Positions 14,824-23,821 are shown, counted from the stretch's first letter. The stretch: 25,886 bases of DNA from an uncultured Odoribacter sp. (GCA_900541415.1 UQJP01000040.1:1-25886), one strand, 5' to 3'. The notes: a model not told the origin generated them from the letters alone. Translations and numbers: made by a program.

Positions 14824-16161
14824 ATGGTAAAGATATTATTGGTAGATGATGATACGACTTTTTGCTTGATGCTGAAAACCTGGTTGACGAAAAAAGGTTT
14901 TTCGGTGAACGAGGCTTTTTCGTGTGCAGAAGGTTTGAAAAAAGTCAAAGAGGCTGATTATGATATTGTTTTGACAGACCTCCGTTTGCCTGATGAGGAC
15001 GGTATTCATTTGTTGAAAGCCGTAAAATCGGTACGTCCGGGTACACAGGTGATTTTAATGACAGGTTATGCCGATATTCAGACGGCAGTCCTCGCTATGA
15101 AACTGGGGGCTTTCGATTATGTGGCGAAACCCGTGATTCCGGATGAGATTTTAAAGAAAATACAGGAGGCTTTGGAACGGAAAGCCGAGCCGTTGCATCA
15201 GAGTAAAAGTGTTGCGAAGAAGACGAAGGAAATCCCTTATATTAAAGGCACAAGCCAGGAGGCAGATAAATTGTACGAATATATCCGTTTGGTAGCTCCT
15301 ACGATGATGACTGTGCTTATTACCGGGGAAAGCGGTTCCGGAAAAGAGTATATCGCCCGGCTGATCCATTCGCAAAGTAGCCGGAAAGATGCGCCTTTTA
15401 TTGCCGTTGATTGTGGTGCGATTCCTAAGGATTTGGCAGCCAGTGAATTTTTCGGACATGTAAAGGGGGCTTTTACAGGGGCTGTGACCGATAAGACGGG
15501 GTATTTCGTGGCTGCTTCCGGGGGAACGATATTTTTGGATGAAATCGGAAACCTGAGCTATGATGTGCAGGTACAGTTACTGCGTGCTTTAGAGGAACGG
15601 AAAGTGAAACCTGTGGGTAGTGATAAGGAGATCGGGTTTGATGTGCGGATTATTTCGGCTACCAATGAAAATCTGACTAAGGCCGTGGCAGAAGGAGCTT
15701 TCCGGGAGGATTTGTATCATCGGTTGAACGAATTTTCTTTAAAAGCCCTTAGTTTACGCGACCGGAAAGAGGATATTCCTGTTTTTGCCAATCATTTTCT
15801 GGAAAATTCCAATACGGAACTGGGAAAGGATGTGATCGGTTTTGATGAAGAAGTGATCCGGATTTTTAAAAATTATAATTGGCCGGGTAACCTCCGGGAA
15901 ATGAGGAATGTGGTGAAGCGAGCCACCCTGTTGTGTCAGGCTCCGTTTATTTCGGTGAACGATATTCCGGCTGAATTGTCTGCGGAGCCTCAGACTATGG
16001 TCGAGGAAGACGATCTTGCACTCAAGCGTCAGAAAAATGAGCTTGACCTGATTAAAGAAGCTTTGGCCAAATGTAATAACAATAAGAGTGAAGCTGCCCG
16101 TCTGTTGAAAATCGACCGGAAAACCCTCTATAATAAGCTTAAATATTATTCTATCGAGTAG
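14824..16161 (+). CDS. Sigma-54-dependent NtrC-family response regulator (second)
   Basis: A 445-residue regulator. The receiver domain (about 1-115) has the acidic residues D8-D10, phosphoacceptor D52 and K102. The AAA+ domain (about 138-370) has Walker A GESGSGKE at 168-175, a canonical GAFTGA loop at 215-220 and Walker B IFLDEIG with D239/E240. The Fis-type helix-turn-helix at the C terminus ends in KIDRKTLYNKLKYYSIE. With every motif intact it should activate sigma-54 promoters when phosphorylated. It has its own upstream region with an inverted repeat and lies tail-to-tail with the hybrid kinase, overlapping it by 11 bases, so the kinase is the natural partner although not in the same operon. 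I see no -24/-12 element in this window that clearly belongs to it. Confidence 0.92.
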   Translation: MVKILLVDDDTTFCLMLKTWLTKKGFSVNEAFSCAEGLKKVKEADYDIVLTDLRLPDEDGIHLLKAVKSVRPGTQVILMTGYADIQTAVLAMKLGAFDYVAKPVIPDEILKKIQEALERKAEPLHQSKSVAKKTKEIPYIKGTSQEADKLYEYIRLVAPTMMTVLITGESGSGKEYIARLIHSQSSRKDAPFIAVDCGAIPKDLAASEFFGHVKGAFTGAVTDKTGYFVAASGGTIFLDEIGNLSYDVQVQLLRALEERKVKPVGSDKEIGFDVRIISATNENLTKAVAEGAFREDLYHRLNEFSLKALSLRDRKEDIPVFANHFLENSNTELGKDVIGFDEEVIRIFKNYNWPGNLREMRNVVKRATLLCQAPFISVNDIPAELSAEPQTMVEEDDLALKRQKNELDLIKEALAKCNNNKSEAARLLKIDRKTLYNKLKYYSIE

Positions 16162-18658
16162 CCAGTTTTTCGTTTAATTCAAGGCATAGCCGGATGACTT
16201 CTTCTACGGTTGTCCGGACTTCTGTTCCGCTTGTTTCCGAACGTTCTAATTTCTGCAATAGTTCTACAATTTGCCGGGCTTCTAACTGGCGGAACATGGG
16301 CAACATTTTATGGGCCAATTGGAAGATTGCCGCATGGTTGCCCGTTTCGAGATAACCTTTAAACAAATCGGTATTTTGGCGGGTGTCGTGAATGAACGAT
16401 TCAACGATCTTCCGGGTCGCTTCCGGATCGTTATCCGTGAAAAGCATAATATTTTTTAGGGTGTATCCCTGTGCCGCACTGTCTTCCGGGATATTTTTTT
16501 CGGGTACTGCGGGTGTTTGCAGCGTTTTGCCCAGAACTTTTTCCAATACTCCGAATAGTTGTAGGGAGGTAAAAGGCTTGTTCAGGTAGGCTGTGAAACC
16601 CGCCTGCTGGTATTCCGCCTCGGTCTTGTCCGGATTGGCGGATAAGGCGACAACCGGGATTGTTTCCGCTCCCGGAAATCCGGATTGACGGATCAGTTGC
16701 ACCAAAGCGAAGCCGTCCGTTCCGGGCATCTGAATATCCGAAAAAACAACGTCGTATTTCTGCGATTGAAGGTACTCCAATATTTTGTCCGGATAAGTGG
16801 TAGTGTCTGCCACAATTCCTCTGGTTTGCAACAGGGCTTTTGTCATTTCGAGTTGTAGGGGATCGTCGTCCACTAACAAGATACGAAGATGGGAGATGCT
16901 TTGCGGAAGCTGTCGGCTTTCCTGTGTGGAAGCGAGCTGGGCCGTTGTTGGGATTTCCGTTGGTTTTACTCGTTTCAATGGCAGTTTGATGGTGAAACAG
17001 CTGCCTTCTCCCGGTGCGCTTTCCAGGGTGATTTCCCCATTTAGCAGTTCCACCAGCTTTAGGGTGATCGTAAGCCCTAATCCGGTGCCTTCTATGGCCG
17101 ATGCCGATGACAGGCGCGTGAATTCTTTGAAGATCATTTCCTGTTCTTCCTGTGTCATGCCGGGGCCGCTGTCTTTGATTTTTAAAATGATTCTGTCGTC
17201 GTCTTCCGTCACGGACGCACTGAAATAGATCGTTCCTTTATTGGTGTATTTTACGGCGTTCGACAGGATGTTCGACAGCACCTGCCGGATACGCAGGGCA
17301 TCCCCCTTGCAGTCTCTGTCCAGCTCTTTCCCGACCTTGCTGGTGAGTCTTAATTTTTTCGTTTCAGCCAAAGGTATAAAGCTATCGCATACTTCCTGAA
17401 ATAAGTGGGCGGGGTTGAATACTACTTCTTCGAGCGGCATTTTATTGCTTTCCAGTTTGGAAAGGTCTAACAGGTTTGTGACCAGATTTAAAATGTGTTC
17501 GGAAGAGCCTTTCATATTCTTCAGGAAATAGCTTTGGCGGTTTGTCACTTCTGTATTGTTCAATAGTTCGATATACCCGATGATTGAGCCTAAAGGCGAT
17601 TTTATATCGTGGGTTACGGTGAGTATCAGTTTCTCTCTGCTTTCCAACAATTGTCCGGCATATTGGTTGGCTGCTTCCAGTTTTCGCCGATAACGCTGGC
17701 TGCGTGAAATATCACGCAGGATGAAGAATGAAAAGAAGACGATAATCAGCGAGGCTGCTACCGCAATCCAGGCAATGATGTTCGTGGTGGCATTTACCAC
17801 CTGTTCACGCTGTATGATTTTCCGGAATGAATTATTGATCTCCTCTTTCTCGTATTCTCCCAAAATTCGCCGGAGCTGGTCGGTGATGTGGGTGCTTTGC
17901 CGGATAATATTATACTCTGTCCGGTTGATTTGGCGAACGATACTTTGGCGTTTGGTTTGCACTTCTTCCCATACCGATTTTAGAATATTGACTACCGTGT
18001 CCGTGCTTTGCAGGGAGGTGATTTTATCGAGTGTGTCCAATATCGTTTGTTGGGAAATCGTGACCTGAAGTGTGGAATCCTGCTTGTTTCTGGAATTGAA
18101 TAATCCCAGGAATCCCCGCCGCCGCCTGTCGTTGATGATGTATGAACTGTCCCTTGTGGTGATTGTACGCTGGCGGACTTCCGCTTTTGGCTCTGTGGAA
18201 TCCCGGTTTAATTCGATACTGGCAATTGCTTTGTCGTAGAATTCGTTCGTTGTCAACGATTTCCGGGCACGGATCAGGGCTTGCAGGTTTTTGGTTTTCT
18301 GTCCCAGTAACAGGCTGATCGAATCCAGACGTACCTGCTGGTCTTCCTGGGTGGTCAGATGCCGGAGCGAGTCGATGTTTTTCTCCACCTGCTCCATGTT
18401 GTCTATGTATTTCCGGAATGAGTTATTCGATCCGGTTTGCAGGAACACATTGCTTAAAGTTTCCGCTTCATAGAGTTCTGCAATGGTGTTGCCGATAATG
18501 AATAGTTTCTGGTTGGCTTCACTGATTCCTTCTTCCCCCACAGTCAGCCGGGTGACCTGTTTGTAAATAAAAACCACCGCTATAAAGCTCAGGGCAAAGA
18601 GCAGTATATAGCTTAAAATAATTTTCGATTTGGTTTGCTTAAAATATCCAGATGACAT
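16151..18658 (-). CDS. Hybrid sensor histidine kinase with receiver and HPt domains
   Basis: An 835-residue membrane kinase. TM1 is at about 13-32, a largely helical periplasmic region at about 33-290, and TM2 at about 293-314. A dimerisation/phosphoacceptor domain follows with TVTHDIKSPLG and His350. The ATPase domain (about 450-562) has SNILSNAVKYT, DSGPGM and GTGLGLTI. A receiver domain (about 591-708) has LLVDDDP, phosphoacceptor Asp641 (FSDIQMPG) and the late Lys in NKPF. The C-terminal domain has AHKMLPMFRQL with His783, matching a histidine phosphotransfer domain. The complete His-Asp-His relay should pass phosphate to a separate response regulator, most simply the NtrC-type protein of the convergent gene. 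The periplasmic region has no domain I recognise; it resembles the helical stress-sensing regions of other bacteroidal kinases. Confidence 0.9.
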   Translation of the reverse strand: MSSGYFKQTKSKIILSYILLFALSFIAVVFIYKQVTRLTVGEEGISEANQKLFIIGNTIAELYEAETLSNVFLQTGSNNSFRKYIDNMEQVEKNIDSLRHLTTQEDQQVRLDSISLLLGQKTKNLQALIRARKSLTTNEFYDKAIASIELNRDSTEPKAEVRQRTITTRDSSYIINDRRRRGFLGLFNSRNKQDSTLQVTISQQTILDTLDKITSLQSTDTVVNILKSVWEEVQTKRQSIVRQINRTEYNIIRQSTHITDQLRRILGEYEKEEINNSFRKIIQREQVVNATTNIIAWIAVAASLIIVFFSFFILRDISRSQRYRRKLEAANQYAGQLLESREKLILTVTHDIKSPLGSIIGYIELLNNTEVTNRQSYFLKNMKGSSEHILNLVTNLLDLSKLESNKMPLEEVVFNPAHLFQEVCDSFIPLAETKKLRLTSKVGKELDRDCKGDALRIRQVLSNILSNAVKYTNKGTIYFSASVTEDDDRIILKIKDSGPGMTQEEQEMIFKEFTRLSSASAIEGTGLGLTITLKLVELLNGEITLESAPGEGSCFTIKLPLKRVKPTEIPTTAQLASTQESRQLPQSISHLRILLVDDDPLQLEMTKALLQTRGIVADTTTYPDKILEYLQSQKYDVVFSDIQMPGTDGFALVQLIRQSGFPGAETIPVVALSANPDKTEAEYQQAGFTAYLNKPFTSLQLFGVLEKVLGKTLQTPAVPEKNIPEDSAAQGYTLKNIMLFTDNDPEATRKIVESFIHDTRQNTDLFKGYLETGNHAAIFQLAHKMLPMFRQLEARQIVELLQKLERSETSGTEVRTTVEEVIRLCLELNEKLATR

Positions 18659-18671
18659 ATCACGTGTATTC

Positions 18672-18702
18672 TATCGGATAAAGTTATATCTTTTTATCGG
18701 AT
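18672..18702. promoter_or_regulatory. Direct repeat TATCGGAT x2 upstream of the hybrid kinase
   Basis: TATCGGAT occurs at 18672-18679 and again at 18695-18702, 23 bases apart (about two helical turns), just upstream of the kinase start at 18658. A related inverted TCCGATA is at 18764-18770. On the minus strand TAACTTTA between the two repeats resembles the -7 element. Candidate regulator binding sites. Confidence 0.35.
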
Positions 18703-18933
18703 TGAAATAGCCCCGAAAAATAATTTTTGTGTTTGTTCCCTAAGATCGGTTTAATGGGAGAGTTCCGATAAGGCAATTTTTGTCACAATTGTACTTTACA
18801 GGGATATGTTTTTAAGCGATAGGAGTGTCCGGGTGAAATAGCAGGCTGATGGATAAAAAGCGGATGGAAGTGTGAAGAACAATCCGGAAAAATGGAATGT
18901 TTTCCGGATATTGCCTGTGTTTTGAGCTTGACG

Positions 18934-18978
18934 GAAAAATAAAACGGGGTTGCCTGAATTCAGGCAACTCCGTTTTAT
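18934..18978 (-). terminator. Strong terminator of the beta-galactosidase gene
   Basis: A nearly perfect 40-base inverted repeat (18939-18978) with GAATTC at its centre and one G-U pair in the stem. On the minus strand it is followed by TTTTATTTTTCC. It starts 34 bases after the beta-galactosidase stop codon. Confidence 0.85.
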
Positions 18979-19011
18979 GTATAGGATTTAAAATTTTTCC
19001 GAATACTGCTG

Positions 19012-22000
19012 TTATTCTGCCAAAATGGTCAATTCAGCTCCGGATGCGAAATCCTGTCCGTTTTGTTCGCTCAATGCGGTGAAGCGGAGGTAACGGGCTT
19101 TTATCGGTTTCGAGAACATCACTTTTTTCTCTTTCAGGTTGTTTTCAAATCTGCCTTTCTGGATGGGAGCTCCCCATTCTTTGCCGTCCATACTAACCTG
19201 GATCGAGTAATCTTTAATATTACCGTTTCCTCCGTTTTGACGTGGCAGGTAAGTAAATCCTTTCATGGTCTTCACTTCTCCTGCGTCCAGGTCAACCCAG
19301 TGCGGATGTTTGGCTACTGTCACCGAATACATCGTATGCCAAATTGTGCTCGGATCGCCGTCGGTGAGGTGAGCTGCGTCTCCTTCTCCTGCTTCCTGGC
19401 TGCTGGCATAGATCACCTGAGGCTGGATGCTTTCAATTTTTTTGAAAGACATGCTGGTCTTGATTTTAGGTGAATCTTTAAACCAGGCTGTTATCGTGCC
19501 GCCATTCCGCAATGGAATAGGTTCGCTATATTCTTTCACTTTGCTCTTGTCTATGGTGTAGCAGATCACAGCATTGGCTCTGGAAGAAGAAATTTCTGCA
19601 ACTCCCGCTGCATTCCGGGTGATTGCAAGCGGCATTTCTCCTGCCGGGGCTACATTCGCGGTAACCGTCAGGTCTTTCCCTGCCGGGCGGATGATGAAGC
19701 CCATGTTGTGCTGTCCGGCTAATACCCGGTCAGGTACCAACGGGCCGCCCTGTCCGCAACTGTTTCCTCCCAGTCCGGTAACGGCAGCGTCGAGATGCAG
19801 GTATGTATCTCCAGCTTTCGGTAACTGATAAGGATGAGAAGCGAGCGTCAGGTCGAGGGCTGAGTATTGCAAAGCCGAAGCCGACAGGCGGTCGGTAGCG
19901 ATAAATACGGCACCTTCACCCGCATTGTTGGTTAAAGCACACCAGCGTACGTCTTCGTGGTTACCCATATCCTGAGGTTTGGGGAAATTAACGAATTCGC
20001 CTGCTACCGTGTTTTTGTGCTGCTCGATGAACTGTCCGGTTTTCCGGTCGGCATAGTTGTCGATCGGGCCTCTGCCATAATAGGTGAAGTTTGCATATTG
20101 TTGCGGAACTTTCATCACATATCCTAAACGCGGCAATACCAAATTCGGCTGGTTCGATGTGATGCTGGATTGCAATTCAATGGAACCGTCCTGATAAACT
20201 GTCCAAATCTGATTGGTGGTGAATTTGAAATCACTTTCGTCAAATTTCCTGTCGGTCAGTTCTTCGATTTTGTTTTTACCCGAACTTGTCCCTCCCAGGA
20301 TTTTAGCTGCATTCGGAGCCTGTGATTCCACGGTGAACGCTAATACCACTGTTCCGTCGTTCTTCGTGAAAATGGTGCTATTGGTGGCTTTATGGGCCAA
20401 ATTGTGCAATCCGCGGTCGAACCAGGGAGCATAGAACCAGTTGTCGTTGTTGGTGAAAGCACGCAGGGCGTCGAGTTTCGGGCCGTTACCGTCGGCAATG
20501 ATCGTTTTTCCATCGTAAACCAAACTGTAAATGCTTCCGGTGTTCGCATCGAATTTCGCTTCGAAGTTGTCACCTTTCACGGTTTTGATATTGGAAGGCG
20601 AATCGATATATTGCAATTTCTTGCCCGATTGTGCTGCAATTTCTTTGATAGCCGGACGCTGAACGGCTTCTTTCACTAAAATCTGTTCTTCTGCCGTAAC
20701 AAAGCCTTTGTCTGCCCAAGGGGTCTTTTTATTCAGCAGGAACTGGATTTTTACAAAATATTCCGAGTCGTTTTTCAGTTTGTCGTAAGCATAAGGCACT
20801 GTGATACCGGCTTTGCCGCGAGGTGCGATTTCTTTAACCGTCAGCATGCCCGATTGTGTCTCTTTACCGTTTTCATAGAGCGACCATTTCACGTCGTAGT
20901 CAGAAAGGTTGCTGAAATATTGTTTGTTGAATATTTCAAAAGTTCCTTTTTGAACGTCGATCGGCTGAACCCCGATGTTCTGGTATACTTTTTTCACTTC
21001 GTAATATTGGGGTTTCAGTTCCAGATCGCCGAATACAATTCCGTTCATAACGAACTGTCCGTCGTTCGGGGTGTCGCCGAAATCACCGCCATAGGCCAGG
21101 TAACGTTTCCCGGTTTCTTTGTCGTAGTTATACATGGATTGGTCTACCCAGTCCCAGATCGCTCCACCGCAGAAGAAGTTGGTTGATTCGATAGCTTCCC
21201 AGTAATCGATCAGGTTTCCGCAGGCGTTACCCATTGAGTGGGCATATTCAGAGATGTGGAAAGGATATTTAATGTTATAGTTTCCTTTAACTGCCCCGCG
21301 TACCCAGCCGATAGACGGGTATTGGTTAGAGCCCATGTCCACGATAGAGTTATTACGTTCATACTGAACGGGGCGGGATTTATCCACTTGTTTCAAAGCA
21401 TCGTAGGCAGCAACGAAGTTCTTTCCCGGACCTGCTTCGTTTCCTAATGACCAGATCACGATAGAGGGATTGTTGATGTTGCTATGAACCATTTCCATGA
21501 CACGGGCAACGTGAGCGTTTTTCCATTCTACCGGATGAGAAAGCGAAGCATCCCCGTAGTAGTATTCATGGGATTCGATATTGGCTTCGTCCTCCAGGTA
21601 GATACCATATTTATCGCACAGGAAATACCAGTAAGGATCGTCGGTGTAGTGAGAGTTACGCACGTGGTTGATGTTTCCGCGTTTCATTAACATGATTTCA
21701 TTTTCCATCATGTTGCGGGTGATGGCATGGCCTACTGCCGGATTGGATTCGTGGCGGTTTACTCCTTTTAATTTTACTGTTTTACCATTGATGTAGTAGT
21801 AGCGTCCTGCCAATCCAAATTCATCTGCCGAAGCCGGAGTGTCTTTGATTTCCACTTTGCGGAATCCAACGATGGTTGAAACGGTTTCCACCGTTTTACC
21901 TTTGGCGTCTTTCAGTTCTGCTACCAGGGTGTAGCGGTAAGGAGCTTCTGCCGACCATTTGTTGGGGGCTTGCACCTTCAAGTCCACTTTCTGGGCTTCC

Positions 22001-23037
22001 AGAATTTCGTTCGGTTTCACCGGATCGACCGTTGCCGAAACCGTAGCGTTTGCCACCGGGGTATTTTCGTCTGAATATAGCTTGTTGGCATAAAGGGTAT
22101 AATCTATTTTATAACCTTTAATGGCCTTTTTCCCTAAATTGCGGATGTCTGCGCTGATCGCCAGTGATCCGTTTGTGTAAGTTGCATCTAAATCCGGAAT
22201 TACTCGCAGGTCGCGTATCTGCACTTTCGGTTTTGCGTGTAAAGCTACTGTGCGGAAGATTCCTGGCAGGCGGAACATATCCTGCGCTTCCAGAAACGAG
22301 CCGTCAGAGCTACGATATACCTCTGCCGCTACCGTATTTTTTCCTTTTTTGAGGTATTTTGTAATGTTGAAACTAGCGGTGTTGCGGGAGTTTTTGGAAA
22401 AACCTACGTATTGGCCGTTGATCCAAAGATAGAAGAACGAATCCACCCCGTCGAAGTTGATGAACACTTCGCGTCCGTCCCAATCTTGCGGAATTTCGAA
22501 ATCTCGGCGGAATGAGCCGACTTCGTTACGGTATTTATAGGTTGTCCAGTGGGTGGGAGGTGTACGCATTACCCCTCCGCGCCAGTCGTCTACTTTCACC
22601 TGGTGTTGGAAGATCACCGGCTGGTTTACGTAGATTGGCACACCATATTTTAGACTGCCGTCTTTTTGAATGCCGTATATGTTCCAGCTCGACGGAACCG
22701 GAATGTTGTCCCAGCCCGATACATCGAATTCTGTTTTATAGAAATCTTTAGGGCGTGCATCCGGATCCGGAGCCCAGTTAAATTTCCAGTCGCCGTTCAA
22801 AGATTGCCAGTATTTACTATTTTCCGGTAAAACTTTCCGGGCATGTTCGGTGTCCTGGAAAGAGAAAAAATAAGCATGTGGCTGTTCTTTGTTCAGTGCT
22901 AAACTTTCCGGGGATTCCCATTCGTTTCCAACCGGAGTTTCTGCTGAGGCATAATTGAAGCCTTTTAAAGGTGGTTGATTGGCAAAGCTCTGTAAGGCCA
23001 GGCAACACACGATTAAACCCAATGTGATTTTGCGCAT
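19012..23037 (-). CDS. Secreted GH2 beta-galactosidase with C-terminal F5/8-type domain
   Basis: A 1341-residue exported enzyme. The signal peptide is MRKITLGLIVCCLALQSFA, cleaved near residue 19-20. GH2 domains follow in order: sugar-binding jelly roll (about 55-270), Ig-like domain (about 272-395), catalytic TIM barrel (about 396-690) with acid/base Glu534 in SLGNEAG and nucleophile Glu597 in HISEYAHSMGN, then further beta domains including the small-chain domain (about 820-1130). A short Ig-like segment (about 1145-1205) leads to an F5/8-type C, CBM32-like domain (about 1210-1341, DGDPSTIWHT ... ARYLRFTAL). The length exceeds the ~1020 residues of E. coli LacZ because of the added C-terminal domains, as is common for bacteroidal enzymes acting on host or plant glycans. 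It should hydrolyse terminal beta-galactosides in the periplasm or at the cell surface. It stands alone, with no SusC/SusD pair or regulator nearby. RBS-like AAAGGAAAA precedes the start. Confidence 0.93.
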   Translation of the reverse strand: MRKITLGLIVCCLALQSFANQPPLKGFNYASAETPVGNEWESPESLALNKEQPHAYFFSFQDTEHARKVLPENSKYWQSLNGDWKFNWAPDPDARPKDFYKTEFDVSGWDNIPVPSSWNIYGIQKDGSLKYGVPIYVNQPVIFQHQVKVDDWRGGVMRTPPTHWTTYKYRNEVGSFRRDFEIPQDWDGREVFINFDGVDSFFYLWINGQYVGFSKNSRNTASFNITKYLKKGKNTVAAEVYRSSDGSFLEAQDMFRLPGIFRTVALHAKPKVQIRDLRVIPDLDATYTNGSLAISADIRNLGKKAIKGYKIDYTLYANKLYSDENTPVANATVSATVDPVKPNEILEAQKVDLKVQAPNKWSAEAPYRYTLVAELKDAKGKTVETVSTIVGFRKVEIKDTPASADEFGLAGRYYYINGKTVKLKGVNRHESNPAVGHAITRNMMENEIMLMKRGNINHVRNSHYTDDPYWYFLCDKYGIYLEDEANIESHEYYYGDASLSHPVEWKNAHVARVMEMVHSNINNPSIVIWSLGNEAGPGKNFVAAYDALKQVDKSRPVQYERNNSIVDMGSNQYPSIGWVRGAVKGNYNIKYPFHISEYAHSMGNACGNLIDYWEAIESTNFFCGGAIWDWVDQSMYNYDKETGKRYLAYGGDFGDTPNDGQFVMNGIVFGDLELKPQYYEVKKVYQNIGVQPIDVQKGTFEIFNKQYFSNLSDYDVKWSLYENGKETQSGMLTVKEIAPRGKAGITVPYAYDKLKNDSEYFVKIQFLLNKKTPWADKGFVTAEEQILVKEAVQRPAIKEIAAQSGKKLQYIDSPSNIKTVKGDNFEAKFDANTGSIYSLVYDGKTIIADGNGPKLDALRAFTNNDNWFYAPWFDRGLHNLAHKATNSTIFTKNDGTVVLAFTVESQAPNAAKILGGTSSGKNKIEELTDRKFDESDFKFTTNQIWTVYQDGSIELQSSITSNQPNLVLPRLGYVMKVPQQYANFTYYGRGPIDNYADRKTGQFIEQHKNTVAGEFVNFPKPQDMGNHEDVRWCALTNNAGEGAVFIATDRLSASALQYSALDLTLASHPYQLPKAGDTYLHLDAAVTGLGGNSCGQGGPLVPDRVLAGQHNMGFIIRPAGKDLTVTANVAPAGEMPLAITRNAAGVAEISSSRANAVICYTIDKSKVKEYSEPIPLRNGGTITAWFKDSPKIKTSMSFKKIESIQPQVIYASSQEAGEGDAAHLTDGDPSTIWHTMYSVTVAKHPHWVDLDAGEVKTMKGFTYLPRQNGGNGNIKDYSIQVSMDGKEWGAPIQKGRFENNLKEKKVMFSKPIKARYLRFTALSEQNGQDFASGAELTILAE

Positions 23038-23141
23038 AGATTTTCCTTTAATTATTGTTTATTTTACTGAAGTTCATTTTCGTGCAATAGAACTGTTAAG
23101 CAGGATACCCGAATGCCATTCGTTGGCCGATAAGCGAATTA

Positions 23142-23159
23142 TTGCACACTTCTGCGCAA
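23142..23159. promoter_or_regulatory. Dyad TTGCACA-N4-TGCGCAA upstream of the beta-galactosidase
   Basis: Seven-base arms with six matches around a 4-base centre, about 105 bases before the start codon and downstream of the candidate promoter. It could be an operator or a leader hairpin. Confidence 0.3.
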
Positions 23160-23222
23160 AAATTGCATATCTCCCTGATTATAATTCTTTTAATAGAGAT
23201 TAAACGCCTAAAACACAATTGC

Positions 23223-23254
23223 TATATCTACAATCTGATACAATATTCGTCAAA
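23223..23254 (-). promoter_or_regulatory. Candidate promoter of the beta-galactosidase gene
   Basis: On the minus strand TTTG (23254-23251), then exactly 20 bases, then TAGATATA (23230-23223). Spacing fits the Bacteroidota promoter but the -7 element is only a partial match to TAnnTTTG. The leader would be about 180 bases. Confidence 0.3.
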
Positions 23255-23565
23255 ATCTGCCACTTTGCCAAATCATTTTGCCGTAAATTGTTGTTTGATA
23301 AGGAAAGAAATTCAGGAAATCGGTTGCACAAAGTGTAAATTTGTTCTTTGTGGTGTGTTTTGTCGGATCTCAAGGTTATTCCGGTTTTAGGATTATATAG
23401 GGAAAGTTTTTCTTTCCCGGCTGTTTTTTCCGCTATATGGTTTAGGAGATGCCTTTTTCGGGGGGAGGGATAACACTTGCTTTTGCACTAAAGGACAGGT
23501 TGGGCGGGGATCGTGGGGCAAAACGAATATCAATGTAGCGCAATCATTTCCCTGATAAATCCCCT
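23255..23565. other. Gene-free stretch between the beta-galactosidase promoter region and the small RNA
   Basis: I see no convincing protein gene here. It holds TAAATTTG on the + strand (23336-23343, a perfect -7 element without a -33 partner) and a hairpin GGGAAAG-TTTTT-CTTTCCC at 23400-23418 followed by a T run from 23423. Together these could delimit a short + strand RNA, but the case is weak. Confidence 0.35.
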
Positions 23566-23609
23566 TGAAAAACAAAAACCCGTGTAAATGTTTAGTTTAC
23601 ACGGGTTTT
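23566..23609 (-). terminator. Terminator of the small RNA
   Basis: CCCGTGTAAA (23579-23588) and TTTACACGGG (23596-23605) form a perfect 10-base stem with a 7-base loop. On the minus strand it is followed by TTTTTGTTTTTC; the + strand tail is poorer, so minus is the likely direction. Confidence 0.85.
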
Positions 23610-23768
23610 GTGTGTTACGGTCGTGATCCCGTGGGTATTTTAACTACCGAGGGCTATACTTTTGATTATCAAAACTTTTCTAAACAGTCACTCTCGTACC
23701 GTAACGAATTAGTAACGTTCTGTTGGCATCATTTGGAAGTCATTTGACTTCTGGTTTCTGCTTTGTTT
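23566..23768 (-). ncRNA. Structured small RNA of about 200 bases, family not identified
   Basis: No protein is encoded, but the stretch has a perfect -7 element upstream, an intrinsic terminator at its end, and several consistent helices. A 5' hairpin pairs 23736-23741 with 23746-23751. A long-range helix pairs GTTACGGT (23614-23621) with ACCGTAAC (23698-23705), extended inward by GTGA/TCAC (23623-23626 with 23688-23691). Inside it are hairpins 23660-23665 with 23669-23674, and 23634-23637 with 23645-23648, the latter enclosed by CCC/GGG. Free-standing RNAs with this promoter-terminator layout are known in Bacteroidales (for example the Bacteroidales-1 motif and 6S-type RNAs), but I cannot assign it to either. 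The 5' end is estimated from the -7 element. Confidence 0.6.
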
Positions 23769-23774
23769 CTTTGA

Positions 23775-23782
23775 CAAATATA
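23775..23782 (-). promoter_or_regulatory. Perfect -7 element of the small RNA promoter
   Basis: On the minus strand the sequence is TATATTTG, an exact match to TAnnTTTG. I do not see a clear TTTG at the -33 distance, so the promoter may be of moderate strength. Confidence 0.5.
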
Positions 23783-23821
23783 GAAAAGATTCGAGAAACT
23801 TTGCTTTTTGTTGGTTAAATT

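Noticed and set aside
23336..23428. A second small RNA on the + strand, from TAAATTTG to the hairpin at 23400-23418
   Set aside because: There is no -33 element at the right distance and the T run begins several bases after the stem, so promoter and terminator are both weak.
23614..23705. A tRNA-like gene, suggested by the matching GTTACGGT/ACCGTAAC ends about 90 bases apart
   Set aside because: Neither strand shows a T-arm GTTCRA loop, a usable anticodon arm or a CCA-proximal layout; the pairing fits a longer structured RNA better.
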